Below are positions 32,956-42,591 of a DNA stretch of 52,809 nt, piece after piece. Numbering within the stretch: position 1 is the first letter of the stretch; every line of letters begins with the position of its first letter. The stretch spans positions 1-52,809 of the forward strand of contig CALAMO010000033.1 in assembly GCA_937925855.1 (NCBI GenBank), read 5' to 3'. The translations under genes were made by a program, and so were the position numbers. Under the pieces are notes generated by a model, which did not search any database, had not been told where the DNA came from, and worked only from the letters and a program-made list of their open reading frames with translations. The stretch is from an uncultured Thiotrichaceae bacterium (GTDB taxonomy: Bacteria; Pseudomonadota; Gammaproteobacteria; Thiotrichales; Thiotrichaceae).

Positions 32956-32994
32956 TGATACAAAACTATCTGTAGCGGTGATTTTTTTGTATCA
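32956..32994. promoter_or_regulatory. Inverted repeat TGATACAAAA...TTTTGTATCA upstream of paaZ
   Basis: Perfect 10-base arms (32956-32965 and 32985-32994) with a 19-base spacer lie about 55 bases before paaZ, in the divergent region shared with the cytochrome gene. This is a likely binding site for the phenylacetate-pathway regulator, which is not encoded in the window. Confidence 0.5.
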
Positions 32995-33046
32995 TATTGG
33001 CGAAATGATGGTGCTGTGCCAGCACCGATCTCAAGCGGAGTGATGA

Positions 33047-35074
33047 ATGAAGCTACATAGCTATGCCGCAGGTGAATGGTATCAAGCGGCGGCCTCTGGT
33101 CAGCGATTACGGCATGCAATCAGCGGTGCTGAGGTGGCTGAGATTAGCAGTGACGGCCTGGATTTTGCCGCTATGTTGGCTTATGCACGCCATACCGGCG
33201 GCCCGGCACTGCGCCAATACACCTTTCATCAGCGGGCATTGATGCTCAAAGCGCTGGCGCAATACCTGATGGAACGTAAGGATGTTTTCTATGCACTGTC
33301 GGCGGCTACGGGTGCAACCCGCACCGACTCCTGGATAGACATTGAGGGCGGTATCAGCACGCTGTTTATCTTTTCCAGCAAAGGGCGGCGTGAAATGCCG
33401 AACGCTAATCTTATGCTCGATGGCCCCCAGGAACAGATTTCGCGTAACGGAACGTTCACCGCGCAGCACATATATACCCCCATCACCGGCGTGGCCGTCC
33501 AGATCAATGCCTTTAATTTTCCCTGCTGGGGCATGTTGGAAAAATTAGCGCCTGCCTTTTTGGCCGGAGTGCCAACGATCGTCAAACCGGCGAGTCAGAC
33601 TGCTTACCTGGCCGAACTTATGGTCAGGCATATTATTGAGTCCGGTATTCTACCGCTGGGTGCTTTACAGCTGGTGTGTGGCAACAGTGGCGACTTATTA
33701 GATCATATGACTGGTCAGGATGTGGTTAGCTTTACCGGTTCAGCGGCGACCGGAATTAAACTGAAACAAACCCCGGCGATTGTGCAGAACGCGACCCGCT
33801 TTTTTATGGAAGCGGATTCGCTGAACTGTGCCATTTTGGGGCGTGACGTGCTGCCCGACTCGGCCGAGTTTGAGCTGTATATCACTGAGGTGGTGCGGGA
33901 AATGACGGTGAAAGCTGGGCAAAAGTGTACGGCCATCCGCCGCGTTATTGTACCGGCAGAGCGGCTGGATGCGGTCGCCACGGCCCTATCCGCAAGATTG
34001 AGTGCGGTGACCATTGGCGATCCGGCACAGGACGGTGTGCGCATGGGCGCGCTCGCTGGGCTGAAACAGCGGGCTGCCGTTATGGATCAGGTGGCAAAAC
34101 TTGCCGCAGGCAATGAGATTATCTTTGGCAGTCAGGATATCAACCAGCTGGCGGTGCAGGGCGCTGATGCCGCCAATGGTGCGTTCATGGCGCCGCTGTT
34201 ACTGGCCTGTAATGACCCGTTTAATACCTGTGCACATGAGGTGGAAGCCTTTGGGCCAGTGAGCACGCTCATCCCCTATACGAATGAGGATGAGGCGATT
34301 GCGCTGGCGGCATTGGGTAAGGGTAGTCTGGTTGGTTCGGTCGTGACGGCTGATCCGATGGTGGCGCGCACCCTGGTTGTTGGCGCTGCGCCCTATCATG
34401 GCCGTATGCTGGTATTGGATCAACAGGGTGCTGCTGAATCTACCGGCCATGGTTCACCTCTGGCGCACCTGATCCACGGTGGCCCCGGACGTGCCGGTGG
34501 CAGTGAAGAAATGGGCGGCATTCGGGGCGTGAAGCATTATATGCAGCGTACCGCGCTGCAAGGTTCACCGGATATGCTCCAGGCCATCACCGGCAGCTGG
34601 ATGCAGGGTGCGCAGCGCACGCTTGCTAGCAAGCACCCGTTTCAGAAGACCTTCGACGAATTGGCCGTGGGTGATGCGCTGATAACCGCCAAACGCCTGA
34701 TTACGCTGCGCGACATTACCGACTTTGCTGAGCTGAGCGGCGATAAATTCTATGCCCATATGGACGAAGCGGCTGCTCAGCGTAATCCATTTTTTGAAGG
34801 CCGGGTGGCGCACGGATATTTCCTGGTGTCGCTGGCGGCGGGCCTGTTTGTCTGGCCGGATGAAGGGCCGGTGTTGGCGAATTATGGTTTGGATAATCTG
34901 CGCTTTGCCGCGCCGGTATATGCGGGTGATGAGCTACAGGTGCAGTTTACCTGTAAGCAGAAAGTAAAGCGTGAGACTGAAAATTATGGCGAGGTGCGCT
35001 GGGATACAACCCTGGTGAACCAGCGTGGCGAAGTAGTCGCAAATTATGATGTATTGACCCTGGTGGCGAAGTAA
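33047..35074 (+). CDS. paaZ: Bifunctional oxepin-CoA hydrolase / aldehyde dehydrogenase PaaZ
   Basis: A 675-residue fusion. The N-terminal aldehyde dehydrogenase (about 1-515) shows [30 protein letters not shown], the general-base Glu in [13 protein letters not shown] and the catalytic Cys in [11 protein letters not shown]. The C-terminal MaoC-type hydratase (about 535-675) shows [18 protein letters not shown] and [14 protein letters not shown] with the Asp/His pair. The hydratase opens the oxepin-CoA ring and the dehydrogenase oxidises the resulting semialdehyde to 3-oxo-5,6-dehydrosuberyl-CoA. GGAG precedes the ATG. It is the first gene of the phenylacetate operon. Confidence 0.95.
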   Translation: MKLHSYAAGEWYQAAASGQRLRHAISGAEVAEISSDGLDFAAMLAYARHTGGPALRQYTFHQRALMLKALAQYLMERKDVFYALSAATGATRTDSWIDIEGGISTLFIFSSKGRREMPNANLMLDGPQEQISRNGTFTAQHIYTPITGVAVQINAFNFPCWGMLEKLAPAFLAGVPTIVKPASQTAYLAELMVRHIIESGILPLGALQLVCGNSGDLLDHMTGQDVVSFTGSAATGIKLKQTPAIVQNATRFFMEADSLNCAILGRDVLPDSAEFELYITEVVREMTVKAGQKCTAIRRVIVPAERLDAVATALSARLSAVTIGDPAQDGVRMGALAGLKQRAAVMDQVAKLAAGNEIIFGSQDINQLAVQGADAANGAFMAPLLLACNDPFNTCAHEVEAFGPVSTLIPYTNEDEAIALAALGKGSLVGSVVTADPMVARTLVVGAAPYHGRMLVLDQQGAAESTGHGSPLAHLIHGGPGRAGGSEEMGGIRGVKHYMQRTALQGSPDMLQAITGSWMQGAQRTLASKHPFQKTFDELAVGDALITAKRLITLRDITDFAELSGDKFYAHMDEAAAQRNPFFEGRVAHGYFLVSLAAGLFVWPDEGPVLANYGLDNLRFAAPVYAGDELQVQFTCKQKVKRETENYGEVRWDTTLVNQRGEVVANYDVLTLVAK

Positions 35075-35121
35075 TTGGACGGCGGCTGGCGATAGACATA
35101 GCACATTACCAGGCTCCACTT

Positions 35122-35240
35122 AAGGGGGCACTTAATTGTGAGATGGCAACAACAGACGGATTAAGCCCAGAAAGCATTAACGGGGGCATTTAACTGAGGT
35201 ATGACAATGACAGATGGATTAAGCCCGGAAGATAATTTTA
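35122..35240 (+). repeat. Imperfect tandem duplication covering the paaA 5' end
   Basis: A segment beginning AAGGGGGCACTTAATTG at 35122 and a second beginning AACGGGGGCATTTAACTG at 35179 share most bases through the following ATG and TTAAGCCC(A/G)GAA. The unit is about 57 bases. The first copy is a degenerate version of the paaA ribosome-binding region and first codons. Confidence 0.8.
35143..35193 (+). CDS. 16-codon leader ORF derived from the paaA start
   Basis: ATG at 35143 to TAA at 35193 encodes MATTDGLSPESINGGI. Residues TDGLSPE match the first residues of PaaA ([10 protein letters not shown]). It is the upstream copy of the tandem duplication. Its stop codon lies three bases before the paaA GAGG site, so if translated it could influence paaA initiation. 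Translation is not shown. Confidence 0.35.
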   Translation: MATTDGLSPESINGGI

Positions 35241-36166
35241 TGCGTAAAATTGAGGCCGGTGAAAAAATCGAACCCAAGGACTGGATGCCAGAAGCCTACC
35301 GCAAGAATCTGATTCGGCAGATCTCACAGCACGCTCATTCTGAAGTGATTGGCATGCAGCCGGAAGGCAATTGGATTACCCGTGCACCCTCGCTGCGCCG
35401 CAAAGCCGTGCTCCTATCGAAAGTCCAAGATGAGGGTGGGCACGGCCTGTATCTGTACAGTGCGACGGAAACGCTGGGTATCAGCCGTGAGGAGCTGATT
35501 AGTGCTTTGCAGGACGGCAGCGCAAAATACGCCTCGATCTTTAACTACCCCAGCCAAACCTGGGCCGATGTTGGAGCGATCGGTTGGCTGGTCGATGGGG
35601 CGGCAATTGTGAATCAAGTGTCCTTACAGCGCACCTCTTATGGCCCCTATGCCCGTGCCATGATCCGTATCTGTAAGGAGGAAAGTTTCCATCAGCGTCA
35701 GGGTTATGAAATCATGCTGGTTCTTGCCCAAGGTAGCCCGGAACAGCACGCCATGGCTCAGGACGCACTGAATCGCTTTTACTGGCCATCTTTAATGATG
35801 TTTGGCCCACATGATGCAGAATCCGCCCACTCCGCCCGTTCGATGCAATGGAAAATCAAGCGCGAGACCAATGACGACCTGCGCCAAAAATTTGTCGACC
35901 AAACCGCACAGCAAATCGAGGTGCTTGGACTGGAACATCCCGACAAAGACCTGCGCTGGAATGAGGCGCGTGGCCATTATGATTTTGGGGCGCTTGACTG
36001 GGATGAATTTTATAATGTGATCAATGGTAATGGGTATGCAAACCGGCAGCGCATTGAGCATCATGTGCAGGCGCATGAGGAAGGCGCCTGGGTGCGCGCC
36101 GCGATGCAGGCTTACCGCGATAAGCAGCGAGTTCGCCAGCAAACAACTACGCAGGTGGCCGCCTAG
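35207..36166 (+). CDS. paaA: Phenylacetyl-CoA epoxidase catalytic subunit PaaA
   Basis: A di-iron oxygenase subunit of 319 residues. The ferritin-like iron ligands appear in [10 protein letters not shown] and in [13 protein letters not shown] (ExxH motifs), and substrate-region segments such as [16 protein letters not shown] are conserved. With PaaB, PaaC and PaaE it forms the complex that epoxidises the aromatic ring of phenylacetyl-CoA. I chose the ATG at 35207 because the GAGG at 35196 is 7 bases away, whereas the in-frame ATG at 35201 abuts it. A degenerate duplicate of the gene start lies immediately upstream. Confidence 0.96.
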   Translation: MTDGLSPEDNFMRKIEAGEKIEPKDWMPEAYRKNLIRQISQHAHSEVIGMQPEGNWITRAPSLRRKAVLLSKVQDEGGHGLYLYSATETLGISREELISALQDGSAKYASIFNYPSQTWADVGAIGWLVDGAAIVNQVSLQRTSYGPYARAMIRICKEESFHQRQGYEIMLVLAQGSPEQHAMAQDALNRFYWPSLMMFGPHDAESAHSARSMQWKIKRETNDDLRQKFVDQTAQQIEVLGLEHPDKDLRWNEARGHYDFGALDWDEFYNVINGNGYANRQRIEHHVQAHEEGAWVRAAMQAYRDKQRVRQQTTTQVAA

Positions 36167-36453
36167 TGAGCCAGCAAACACTTGACCTGTATGAAGTCTT
36201 CATCCGCGCTCGCCGTGGCCTGGATCATAAACATGTCGGCAGCCTGCATGCCGAAGACCCTGAACAGGCGCTGGAATATGCGCGCGATGTGTATACTCGC
36301 CGCAGTGAAGGCGTCAGTATCTGGGTGGTGCGCTCCGCCGCTATCTCTGCCTCACAGGAAGATGACAGCGCCAGCTTCTTCGACCCCTCCGATGATAAAC
36401 CCTACCGCCACGCCACTTATTATAAGTTGCCGCAGGCGGTTGACAGCATGTAG
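36166..36453 (+). CDS. paaB: Phenylacetyl-CoA epoxidase structural subunit PaaB
   Basis: A 95-residue subunit starting LDLYEVFIRARRGLDHKHVG, with the conserved HVGSLHAED segment and FFDPSDDKPYRHATYYKLP near the end. PaaB bridges PaaAC heterodimers in the epoxidase complex. The start is a GTG overlapping the paaA stop by one base (TAGTG), so translation is coupled. Confidence 0.94.
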   Translation: MSQQTLDLYEVFIRARRGLDHKHVGSLHAEDPEQALEYARDVYTRRSEGVSIWVVRSAAISASQEDDSASFFDPSDDKPYRHATYYKLPQAVDSM

Positions 36454-36462
36454 GGCGCCCTA

Positions 36463-37260
36463 ATGGATAATCGAGAAGCTCATGTCGCCGATAGTCAGGC
36501 TGAAACCCTACGGGCGGCGACCGTCAGCTATGCCGTGCGCTTGGGTGATGATGCGCTGGTGCTGGGGCACCGGCTGTCAGAGTGGTGCAGTCGTGGCCCG
36601 TTTCTAGAGGAAGACCTCGCCCTACAGAACGTCGCGCTGGATTATCTCGGGCGTGCCCGCATGTACTATAGCTATGCCGCCGAGTTGGAAGGCCAGGGGC
36701 GCACAGAGGATGATTTTGCTTACCGGCGTGACGCGCGCCAGTTCAGCAATTTACTCATCCACGAGCTACCGCGCGGTGATTTTGCCTTTACCATGGTGCG
36801 TCAGCTACTCGTCGATGTATTTAATACGCTCTGGCTGGAGCAGATGCAGCGCTCCGCTGATCAGACGCTAGCCGGAGTAGCGGCGAAAGGCATAAAGGAA
36901 ACCCGCTATCATCTACGGCGCAGTCATGAATGGGCGCTGCGGCTGGGCGACGGTACGCCAGAAAGTCAGCAGCGCATGCAGCAAGCCGTCGCTGATCTTT
37001 GGGGCTATACCCATGAAATGTTTGAGATGGACACGCTGGAACAGAGCCTAGTGGCGGCGGGAATAGCGGTAGATCCGCGCCCACTGCGTGCGCCATGGCT
37101 GCAACAGGTCACATCGATACTGACGCAGGCAACTTTAAGCGTGCCGCAGGATGGCTGGGCAGTGCGCGGTGGGCGCAGCGGCTACCATACCGAGAACCTG
37201 GGGCATCTGCTGATGGAACTACAGTCCGTCCACCGGGCTTATCCGGGGGTGAGCTGGTGA
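36463..37260 (+). CDS. paaC: Phenylacetyl-CoA epoxidase subunit PaaC
   Basis: A 265-residue helical protein, the structural partner of PaaA in the epoxidase. Family segments include GDDALVLGHRLSEWCSRGPFLEEDLA, NVALDYLGRARMYYSYAA and HLRRSHEWALRLGDGT. PaaC shares the ferritin-like fold with PaaA but is thought not to carry the active di-iron centre. It is 9 bases downstream of paaB, and its stop overlaps the paaD GTG start. Confidence 0.94.
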   Translation: MDNREAHVADSQAETLRAATVSYAVRLGDDALVLGHRLSEWCSRGPFLEEDLALQNVALDYLGRARMYYSYAAELEGQGRTEDDFAYRRDARQFSNLLIHELPRGDFAFTMVRQLLVDVFNTLWLEQMQRSADQTLAGVAAKGIKETRYHLRRSHEWALRLGDGTPESQQRMQQAVADLWGYTHEMFEMDTLEQSLVAAGIAVDPRPLRAPWLQQVTSILTQATLSVPQDGWAVRGGRSGYHTENLGHLLMELQSVHRAYPGVSW

Positions 37261-37856
37261 CAGCTAGCACGGTTAAGACGCAACGCCAACCGATTGTGCC
37301 ACTGCTCCCCATGCCGCTGCTGAGCACGCCAGAAGCCGCTTTTGCTGCCCGCCAGCGCCAGCGTGATCAGTCGTCGCACCCTGAGCTTTGGAATCTACTG
37401 GATGCGGTTAAAGATCCCGAAGTGCCGGTACTGAGCCTGTGGGATCTTGGTGTGCTCTGTGATGTGCAGCAGGACGCGCAGGCGAAGGTCAGCGTTACCC
37501 TAACGCCGACGTATTCGGGCTGTCCGGCGCTGGAGACCATGCAGGCCGATGTCGCGGCACAGTTACAGCAGGCCGGTTTTGAGCACTATGAAATCCATAT
37601 TCGGTTGGCACCGGCCTGGACGACGGACGCCCTATCGCCCAATGGACGCCGCCAGCTTCAGGCTTATGGTATTGCGCCGCCGCTGCAAGATAGCTGCGCT
37701 CTGGCGGCGGCACTCACCCCGGAAGCCGGTATTGAGTGCCCGCACTGTCATTCGGACAACACCCGGCGCATCAGCGAATTTGGTTCCACGGCCTGCAAGG
37801 CGTTATTTCAATGCCTGGACTGCGCCGAACCCTTTGATTATTTCAAACAACTCTAG
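37257..37856 (+). CDS. paaD: Phenylacetate pathway iron-sulfur assembly factor PaaD
   Basis: A 199-residue MIP18/DUF59-type protein. Residues around LLDAVKDPEVPVLSLWDLGVL and VTLTPTYSGCPALETM are the family core; the C-terminal CPHC ... CKALFQCLDC is a zinc-ribbon-like Cys set. PaaD is thought to help mature an iron cofactor of the epoxidase complex. I start at the GTG at 37257, which overlaps the paaC stop (GTGA). The open frame reaches further upstream, but that part overlaps paaC in a different frame. The N-terminus is about 30 residues longer than usual; a downstream start is possible. Confidence 0.88.
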   Translation: MTASTVKTQRQPIVPLLPMPLLSTPEAAFAARQRQRDQSSHPELWNLLDAVKDPEVPVLSLWDLGVLCDVQQDAQAKVSVTLTPTYSGCPALETMQADVAAQLQQAGFEHYEIHIRLAPAWTTDALSPNGRRQLQAYGIAPPLQDSCALAAALTPEAGIECPHCHSDNTRRISEFGSTACKALFQCLDCAEPFDYFKQL

Positions 37857-37865
37857 GAGCAGGCC

Positions 37866-38960
37866 ATGGCGGCTGCGCGCTTTTACCCGCTGACGATTGC
37901 CGCGCTGCGGCCTGAGACGGATGCCGCGTTGTGTGTCACGCTGGCCGTGCCTGAGCACCTGCGCGCGGTGTTCGCCTTTAAGCAAGGCCAGTTTCTGACG
38001 CTGCGCGCCCAGATTGCGGGCGAGGACGTTCGCCGCTCTTATTCGATTTGCTCCGGCGTGCATGAAGGCGTGCTACAGGTCGGGATCAAGCGCGTCAGCG
38101 GCGGTATATTCTCTAACTTCGCGAATGATCAGTTCAGCGTTGGTGATACGCTTGACGTGATGCCACCGCAGGGCAGCTTCTACACCGAAACGCTGGTGGA
38201 CAGCACCCGCAACTACCTCTGTATCGCGGTGGGCAGTGGTATTACCCCAATGTTATCGATGATTAAAACCGTCTTGCAGGCGGAACCTAACAGCACGCTG
38301 ACGCTGCTCTACGGCAACCGGCGCAGCAACAGCGTCATGTTTCGTGAGACCCTGGGTTTTATTAAGAATCGCTACCTCAGTCGCTTTAACTGGATCAATA
38401 TTATGAGCGGCGAAGATCAGGGCGCGGAGGTGCTGAACGGGCGCATCGACCGGGCTAAAATCATGGCATTACAGCAGGCCCGGTTGATCAATCTGCAGCA
38501 GGAAGATGAGGTTTTTATCTGTGGCCCACAAGCGATGATGACGGCGGTGTCTGAGGGTTTACAGGGGCTGGGACTGGACGCAGCGCGTATCCACTATGAA
38601 CTGTTTGCGCCAGCCACGCGAGAGGCGAGTACGCGTCGCGCTAAAACCCGCCAGCGGATCGCGCACTTCGGTGCGGATAAAACCTGTCAGGTCAGCGTAA
38701 TTGCGGATGGGCGTACCTTAACCTTTGCGCTGGCAACGGCCGGGGAGAGTCTTCTTGAGGCGGGCTTGCAGCATGGGATGGCGCTGCCGTATTCCTGTAA
38801 AGCCGGTGTGTGTTCGACCTGTAAGGCCAAGCTATTGAGCGGTGCGGTCGATAGGGATACGAACTACGGGCTGGCGGCACACGAAGTCGCGGCGGGCTAC
38901 ATCCTGACCTGTCAGGCGCACCCCATCGCCGATGTGGTGGTTGATTTTGATCAGCGTTAG
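37866..38960 (+). CDS. paaE: Phenylacetyl-CoA epoxidase reductase PaaE
   Basis: A 364-residue flavo-iron-sulfur reductase. Order: FAD domain with RRSYSICSG (about residues 58-66), NAD domain with AVGSGITPMLSMIKTV and FICGPQAMM, then a C-terminal plant-type ferredoxin domain with CKAGVCSTC and the fourth Cys in ILTCQAHP. It carries electrons from NADPH to the PaaA di-iron centre. It ends 5 bases from the convergent molybdoenzyme gene, with no obvious terminator. The later pathway genes (paaF, G, H, J, K) are not in the window. Confidence 0.95.
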   Translation: MAAARFYPLTIAALRPETDAALCVTLAVPEHLRAVFAFKQGQFLTLRAQIAGEDVRRSYSICSGVHEGVLQVGIKRVSGGIFSNFANDQFSVGDTLDVMPPQGSFYTETLVDSTRNYLCIAVGSGITPMLSMIKTVLQAEPNSTLTLLYGNRRSNSVMFRETLGFIKNRYLSRFNWINIMSGEDQGAEVLNGRIDRAKIMALQQARLINLQQEDEVFICGPQAMMTAVSEGLQGLGLDAARIHYELFAPATREASTRRAKTRQRIAHFGADKTCQVSVIADGRTLTFALATAGESLLEAGLQHGMALPYSCKAGVCSTCKAKLLSGAVDRDTNYGLAAHEVAAGYILTCQAHPIADVVVDFDQR

Positions 38961-38965
38961 GCCGC

Positions 38966-41299
38966 TTAGTCCAGCGGGATAATCGGTGGCGGGTCGAACG
39001 CCGTGACCGCCGGTAGCTCATCGGTAAATAAGGCGACCTCTACCAAGCAGGAATGGGCAATAGGCCCCTGACCTAATTTCGAGGTGCCTTTATCGGGGGT
39101 GAGCACATTGGGGTTGCCATGTTTACACAGGCTGCCCGGCTGGCCCGGTTCCAGCGGATCGAACCACGCGCCGGTACTCATTTGTACGACCGCAGGCCGG
39201 ATGCGATCGTCAATAATGACGCCCGCTAGACACGCGCCCCGCGCATTAAAAACGCGCACCACATCGCCTGTTTTTAGGCCCCGCTGCGCCGCATCTTCGG
39301 GGTGTAGCCTAATCGGTTCACGCCCCTTAATTTTACTGGCGCGGCTGTGGCTGCCGTGATCGAGCTGCGAGTGTAGTTTAGTGGCGGGCTGGTTGGAGAT
39401 CAGATGCAGTGGATAGCGTGAGGTGTCACCGCCAAGCCACTCCAGCGGTTCTAGCCAAGTGGGATGCTGCGGGCAGTCATCATAGCCAAAGCGACCAATC
39501 GTGGGCGAGCTGATTTCAATTTTACCGCTGGCGGTGCTCAGCGGATGCGCGTTAGGATCCTGCCGAAAAGCGTGCAAAAACACCTTGGGCTGGGCGGGGG
39601 GCTCGGCTAGGAACCAGCGGCGCTGTTTGAGTTCGGCATAATCCGGCAGCTGAATGTCACGGGCGGCGGCGCGCTGCTGGGTTTCCCGGTAGATCCAGTC
39701 CAGCCATTCGGCCTCGCTTCGCCCGGCGGTAAACTGCTCGGCCACCCCCATGCGGGCTGCGATACCGCTGAGGATGTCATAGTCATTACGAGCCTCTCCC
39801 ACCGGCGCTGTCGCCTGTTCCATCGCTACCACATACGGGTCACGCGGTGATAAGGCGATGTCATTGCGTTCCAGCGGTACGGTACAGGGCAGAACAATGT
39901 CCGCATGCTTCGCCAGCGTGTTCCAGCACCACTCATGCACGATAATACTGTCCGGTTTGCGCCATGCGTTTAACAGGCGGTTCAAATCCTGATGATGATG
40001 AAAGGGATTGCCGCCGCCCCAGTAAATAAGTTGGATATCCGGGTAGTTGAGACTGCGGCCGTTATAGTCAAAGGCGGCACCGGGATGCAGCAGCATATCG
40101 CTAATGCGTGCCACTGGAATAAAACGATCAAGCGGGCGCTCTCCCTGCGGCAGCGACGCACCCGGTATAATCGCCCCGTTCGCACCGACGCTATTGGTCG
40201 CACTAAAGCCAAAGGTAATGCCGCCGCCGGGCAGGCCAATCTGACCGAGCATGGCGGCCACGGTCACAGCGGCCCAATAGGTTTGTTCGCCGTGATCTTG
40301 GCGGGTGAGTGACCAAGCGACAGAGAGCATGCTGCGGCTAGCAGCCATGCGCCGGGCCAGAGCGCGAATATCTGCGGCGTGTAGACCGCTGATCGCAGCG
40401 GCCCACTCCGCATCTTTGGCGATACCATCGCGTTCACCGCGCAGGTACGGTAGAAAATCATCGAAGCCATGGGTATAACGTGACAGAAAGTCACGGTCAT
40501 GCAAGTCTTCGCGGTATAAGGTATGCGCCAGCGCCAGCAGAATTGCCGTATCAGTGCTGGGGCGTGGGCTGAGCCAGCGGGCCTCGACAGCATCCGTTAT
40601 ATCGCTACGCAGCGGGCTGATATTGACAAATTCCACCCCGGCCTGCTGTGCGGCTAATACCTGTTCGCGCTGAATATGGCGGCCTAAACCCCCGGCATTA
40701 ATCTGGCCGTTTTTAAGCGGAATCCCTCCAAAGGCGACCACCAGCTTCGTGTGTTTGATGACGGAGTCCCAGCTATTGCCGAAAGCCAGCGCGTGATACA
40801 GATTACCCAAGATATGCGGCAGTAGCACTTCGCCCGCAGCGAAGCTGTAGGTGTCCAGCGAGCGGGTAAAACCGCCGATACAGTTGAGGAAGCGTTTAAT
40901 CTGGCTTTGGGCGTGGTGGAAGCGGCCCGCACTAGCCCAGCCGTAGCAGCCTGCATAGAGGCTCTCATTGCCAAAGGTGTGCCGCACTCGATTAAGCTCA
41001 TCCGCTACCAGCTGTTCGGCTTTGTCCCAGGAAACCTGAACAAAGGCTTCGGCTCCCCGGCGCTCATTATGGCTGCCGGGGCCAGATTCCAGGTAGCTTT
41101 GGCGCACCATAGGCGCTTTAATTCTTGAGGGTGCGTCAAGGACATCGAGGATACCCTGAGCAATGGGCGAGGGGTCGCCGTCTTGCTCAAAGGGATGCAG
41201 AGCGTGCACTTTGCCTGCGACGGTTTCAACGCGGTGAGTGCCCCAGTGGTTGCTGGTGAGAGGGAGGCTGCTGTGATCGGACATGGCTTGCTCGGTCAT
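38966..41299 (-). CDS. Molybdopterin oxidoreductase of the BisC/TorA/DMSO reductase type
   Basis: A 777-residue bis-MGD enzyme without the N-terminal Cys cluster for [4Fe-4S] and without a Tat signal, so likely cytoplasmic like biotin sulfoxide reductase BisC. Characteristic parts are YGWASAGRFHHAQSQIKRFL, SLDTYSFAAGEVLLPHILG (the region of the Mo-coordinating Ser), GGNPFHHHQDLNRL, and the C-terminal TGDVVRVFNARGACLAG with STGAWFDP. Expected activity is reduction of an S- or N-oxide such as methionine or biotin sulfoxide. The start is the ATG at 41299 or one five codons later (41284). It follows the MFS gene by 27 bases, forming a two-gene operon. Confidence 0.88.
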   Translation of the reverse strand: MTEQAMSDHSSLPLTSNHWGTHRVETVAGKVHALHPFEQDGDPSPIAQGILDVLDAPSRIKAPMVRQSYLESGPGSHNERRGAEAFVQVSWDKAEQLVADELNRVRHTFGNESLYAGCYGWASAGRFHHAQSQIKRFLNCIGGFTRSLDTYSFAAGEVLLPHILGNLYHALAFGNSWDSVIKHTKLVVAFGGIPLKNGQINAGGLGRHIQREQVLAAQQAGVEFVNISPLRSDITDAVEARWLSPRPSTDTAILLALAHTLYREDLHDRDFLSRYTHGFDDFLPYLRGERDGIAKDAEWAAAISGLHAADIRALARRMAASRSMLSVAWSLTRQDHGEQTYWAAVTVAAMLGQIGLPGGGITFGFSATNSVGANGAIIPGASLPQGERPLDRFIPVARISDMLLHPGAAFDYNGRSLNYPDIQLIYWGGGNPFHHHQDLNRLLNAWRKPDSIIVHEWCWNTLAKHADIVLPCTVPLERNDIALSPRDPYVVAMEQATAPVGEARNDYDILSGIAARMGVAEQFTAGRSEAEWLDWIYRETQQRAAARDIQLPDYAELKQRRWFLAEPPAQPKVFLHAFRQDPNAHPLSTASGKIEISSPTIGRFGYDDCPQHPTWLEPLEWLGGDTSRYPLHLISNQPATKLHSQLDHGSHSRASKIKGREPIRLHPEDAAQRGLKTGDVVRVFNARGACLAGVIIDDRIRPAVVQMSTGAWFDPLEPGQPGSLCKHGNPNVLTPDKGTSKLGQGPIAHSCLVEVALFTDELPAVTAFDPPPIIPLD

Positions 41300-41326
41300 A
41301 TGGCTTGTTCATCGTGGGCGCGCATT

Positions 41327-42529
41327 TCAGTTTAGTTGTGTTGCGCGGGGTATACGTGACATTAGCAGACCGCCGAGCAGCGTGCACGCTGCAAAAAACC
41401 AAAACGCATCATTCCAGCTCCCACCGGCCCGTTCAACCAGCTGGCTGAACAAGACTGGCCCTAATACTTGGCCGGTGGCCGCACCCTGAAAAACCAATCC
41501 AATCAGCAGGCTGATCTGACGCGGTGACTGGGCATAAGTCGGGGCGGTAGCAAAGACGGCACCGGGTACAATCCCGAGGACAAACATAAACACAACGATG
41601 CAGGCGTACTGCCACACAAAGGGCATAGTGGTGAAGGCCAGCCCGCCCAGCAGCGCAGGTAGCACAAAAGCGCCGCATAATACCCGCGCGGGTGGATAGC
41701 CTTTGGCAATCAGCCAGCCGCCTAGAAAATTACCGAGTGCGTGGCTGGCGATGGTGAGCGCGAGCAGGCGGGCGCTGTAGGCGACCGGCACCTGGTTGAT
41801 TTCTTGCCAAGCCGCCGGTAGAAAGGTGGTGGTGACAACAAACGTTAGCGCGAAGCAGCAAAAACTCAGCGCTAATAGGAGTGGGCCGGGTTGTAATAGA
41901 ATCTTCCAGTCCCCGCGCTGGTAGCGGGTCGCCGGGTTGGGTGCGGCGGTGTGGGCATGGCTGCGGAAACTCCAACCCACAACCAGCAGCCACAGCAGGG
42001 GAAACAATCCGGTCAGCAGCCAGACTCCGCGCCAGCCGCCCACTTCTATCACAGAGGGAGAGAGCAGGAACATTAGGCTGATCCCCAGCGGCAGCCAGCC
42101 CGCCCAGATGCCAAGTGCAATGGGGCGATCTGCTGGCTTGACTACGGTGGCAATCAGCGCCGGTGCCGCGATGGCCGTCATGACATAGCCGAGTCCTTCC
42201 AGCACCCGCGTCAGTAGTAAAAAATCCAGCGTGGTGGTGCGCGCGCTGAGTAAGGCTCCGCCACCGAGCAGCATGAGTGCGCTAAGCAGCATGCGATAAG
42301 CACCGAAGCGTGCCGTCAGTAGGCCAATGGGAATCGGTAGCAGCATCGCCAGGATGCTGTAAACGGAGACCACTAAGCCCATTTCAAACAGCGTGGTCTC
42401 TAGCTCTGCGCGCAGCAGGAGTAGGGTGGGGGCAATTTTACCGACGTTAAACGAAGCGGCAAACCCGGCGGCGGTAGCAATAAACACCAGTGCCCAGCGC
42501 GTTTTCGATTGTTTTTGCGGCGCGGTCAA
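41327..42529 (-). CDS. MFS transporter linked to the molybdoenzyme
   Basis: A 400-residue major facilitator with twelve predicted helices. The loop 2-3 signature appears as PIGLLTARFGAYRMLL, and RVLEGLGYVMTAIAAPALIATV covers helices 4-5 in a way typical of the cyanate/nitrate-like branch. The start is TTG with GGAG seven bases before it. It is directly upstream of the molybdoenzyme gene, so it may import or export the substrate or product of that oxide reductase. The substrate is unknown. Confidence 0.85.
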   Translation of the reverse strand: MTAPQKQSKTRWALVFIATAAGFAASFNVGKIAPTLLLLRAELETTLFEMGLVVSVYSILAMLLPIPIGLLTARFGAYRMLLSALMLLGGGALLSARTTTLDFLLLTRVLEGLGYVMTAIAAPALIATVVKPADRPIALGIWAGWLPLGISLMFLLSPSVIEVGGWRGVWLLTGLFPLLWLLVVGWSFRSHAHTAAPNPATRYQRGDWKILLQPGPLLLALSFCCFALTFVVTTTFLPAAWQEINQVPVAYSARLLALTIASHALGNFLGGWLIAKGYPPARVLCGAFVLPALLGGLAFTTMPFVWQYACIVVFMFVLGIVPGAVFATAPTYAQSPRQISLLIGLVFQGAATGQVLGPVLFSQLVERAGGSWNDAFWFFAACTLLGGLLMSRIPRATQLN

Positions 42530-42591
42530 ATCCCTACTCCGGCCTGATTAGGTTGGCGTTAGTCGACCGTTTCTGGGATAAAGTCAGCGCC

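Noticed and set aside
37095-37260. Longer N-terminus for PaaD starting at 37095
   Set aside because: It would overlap the conserved end of paaC by over 160 bases and add residues unlike PaaD; the GTG at 37257 overlapping the paaC stop is the normal arrangement.
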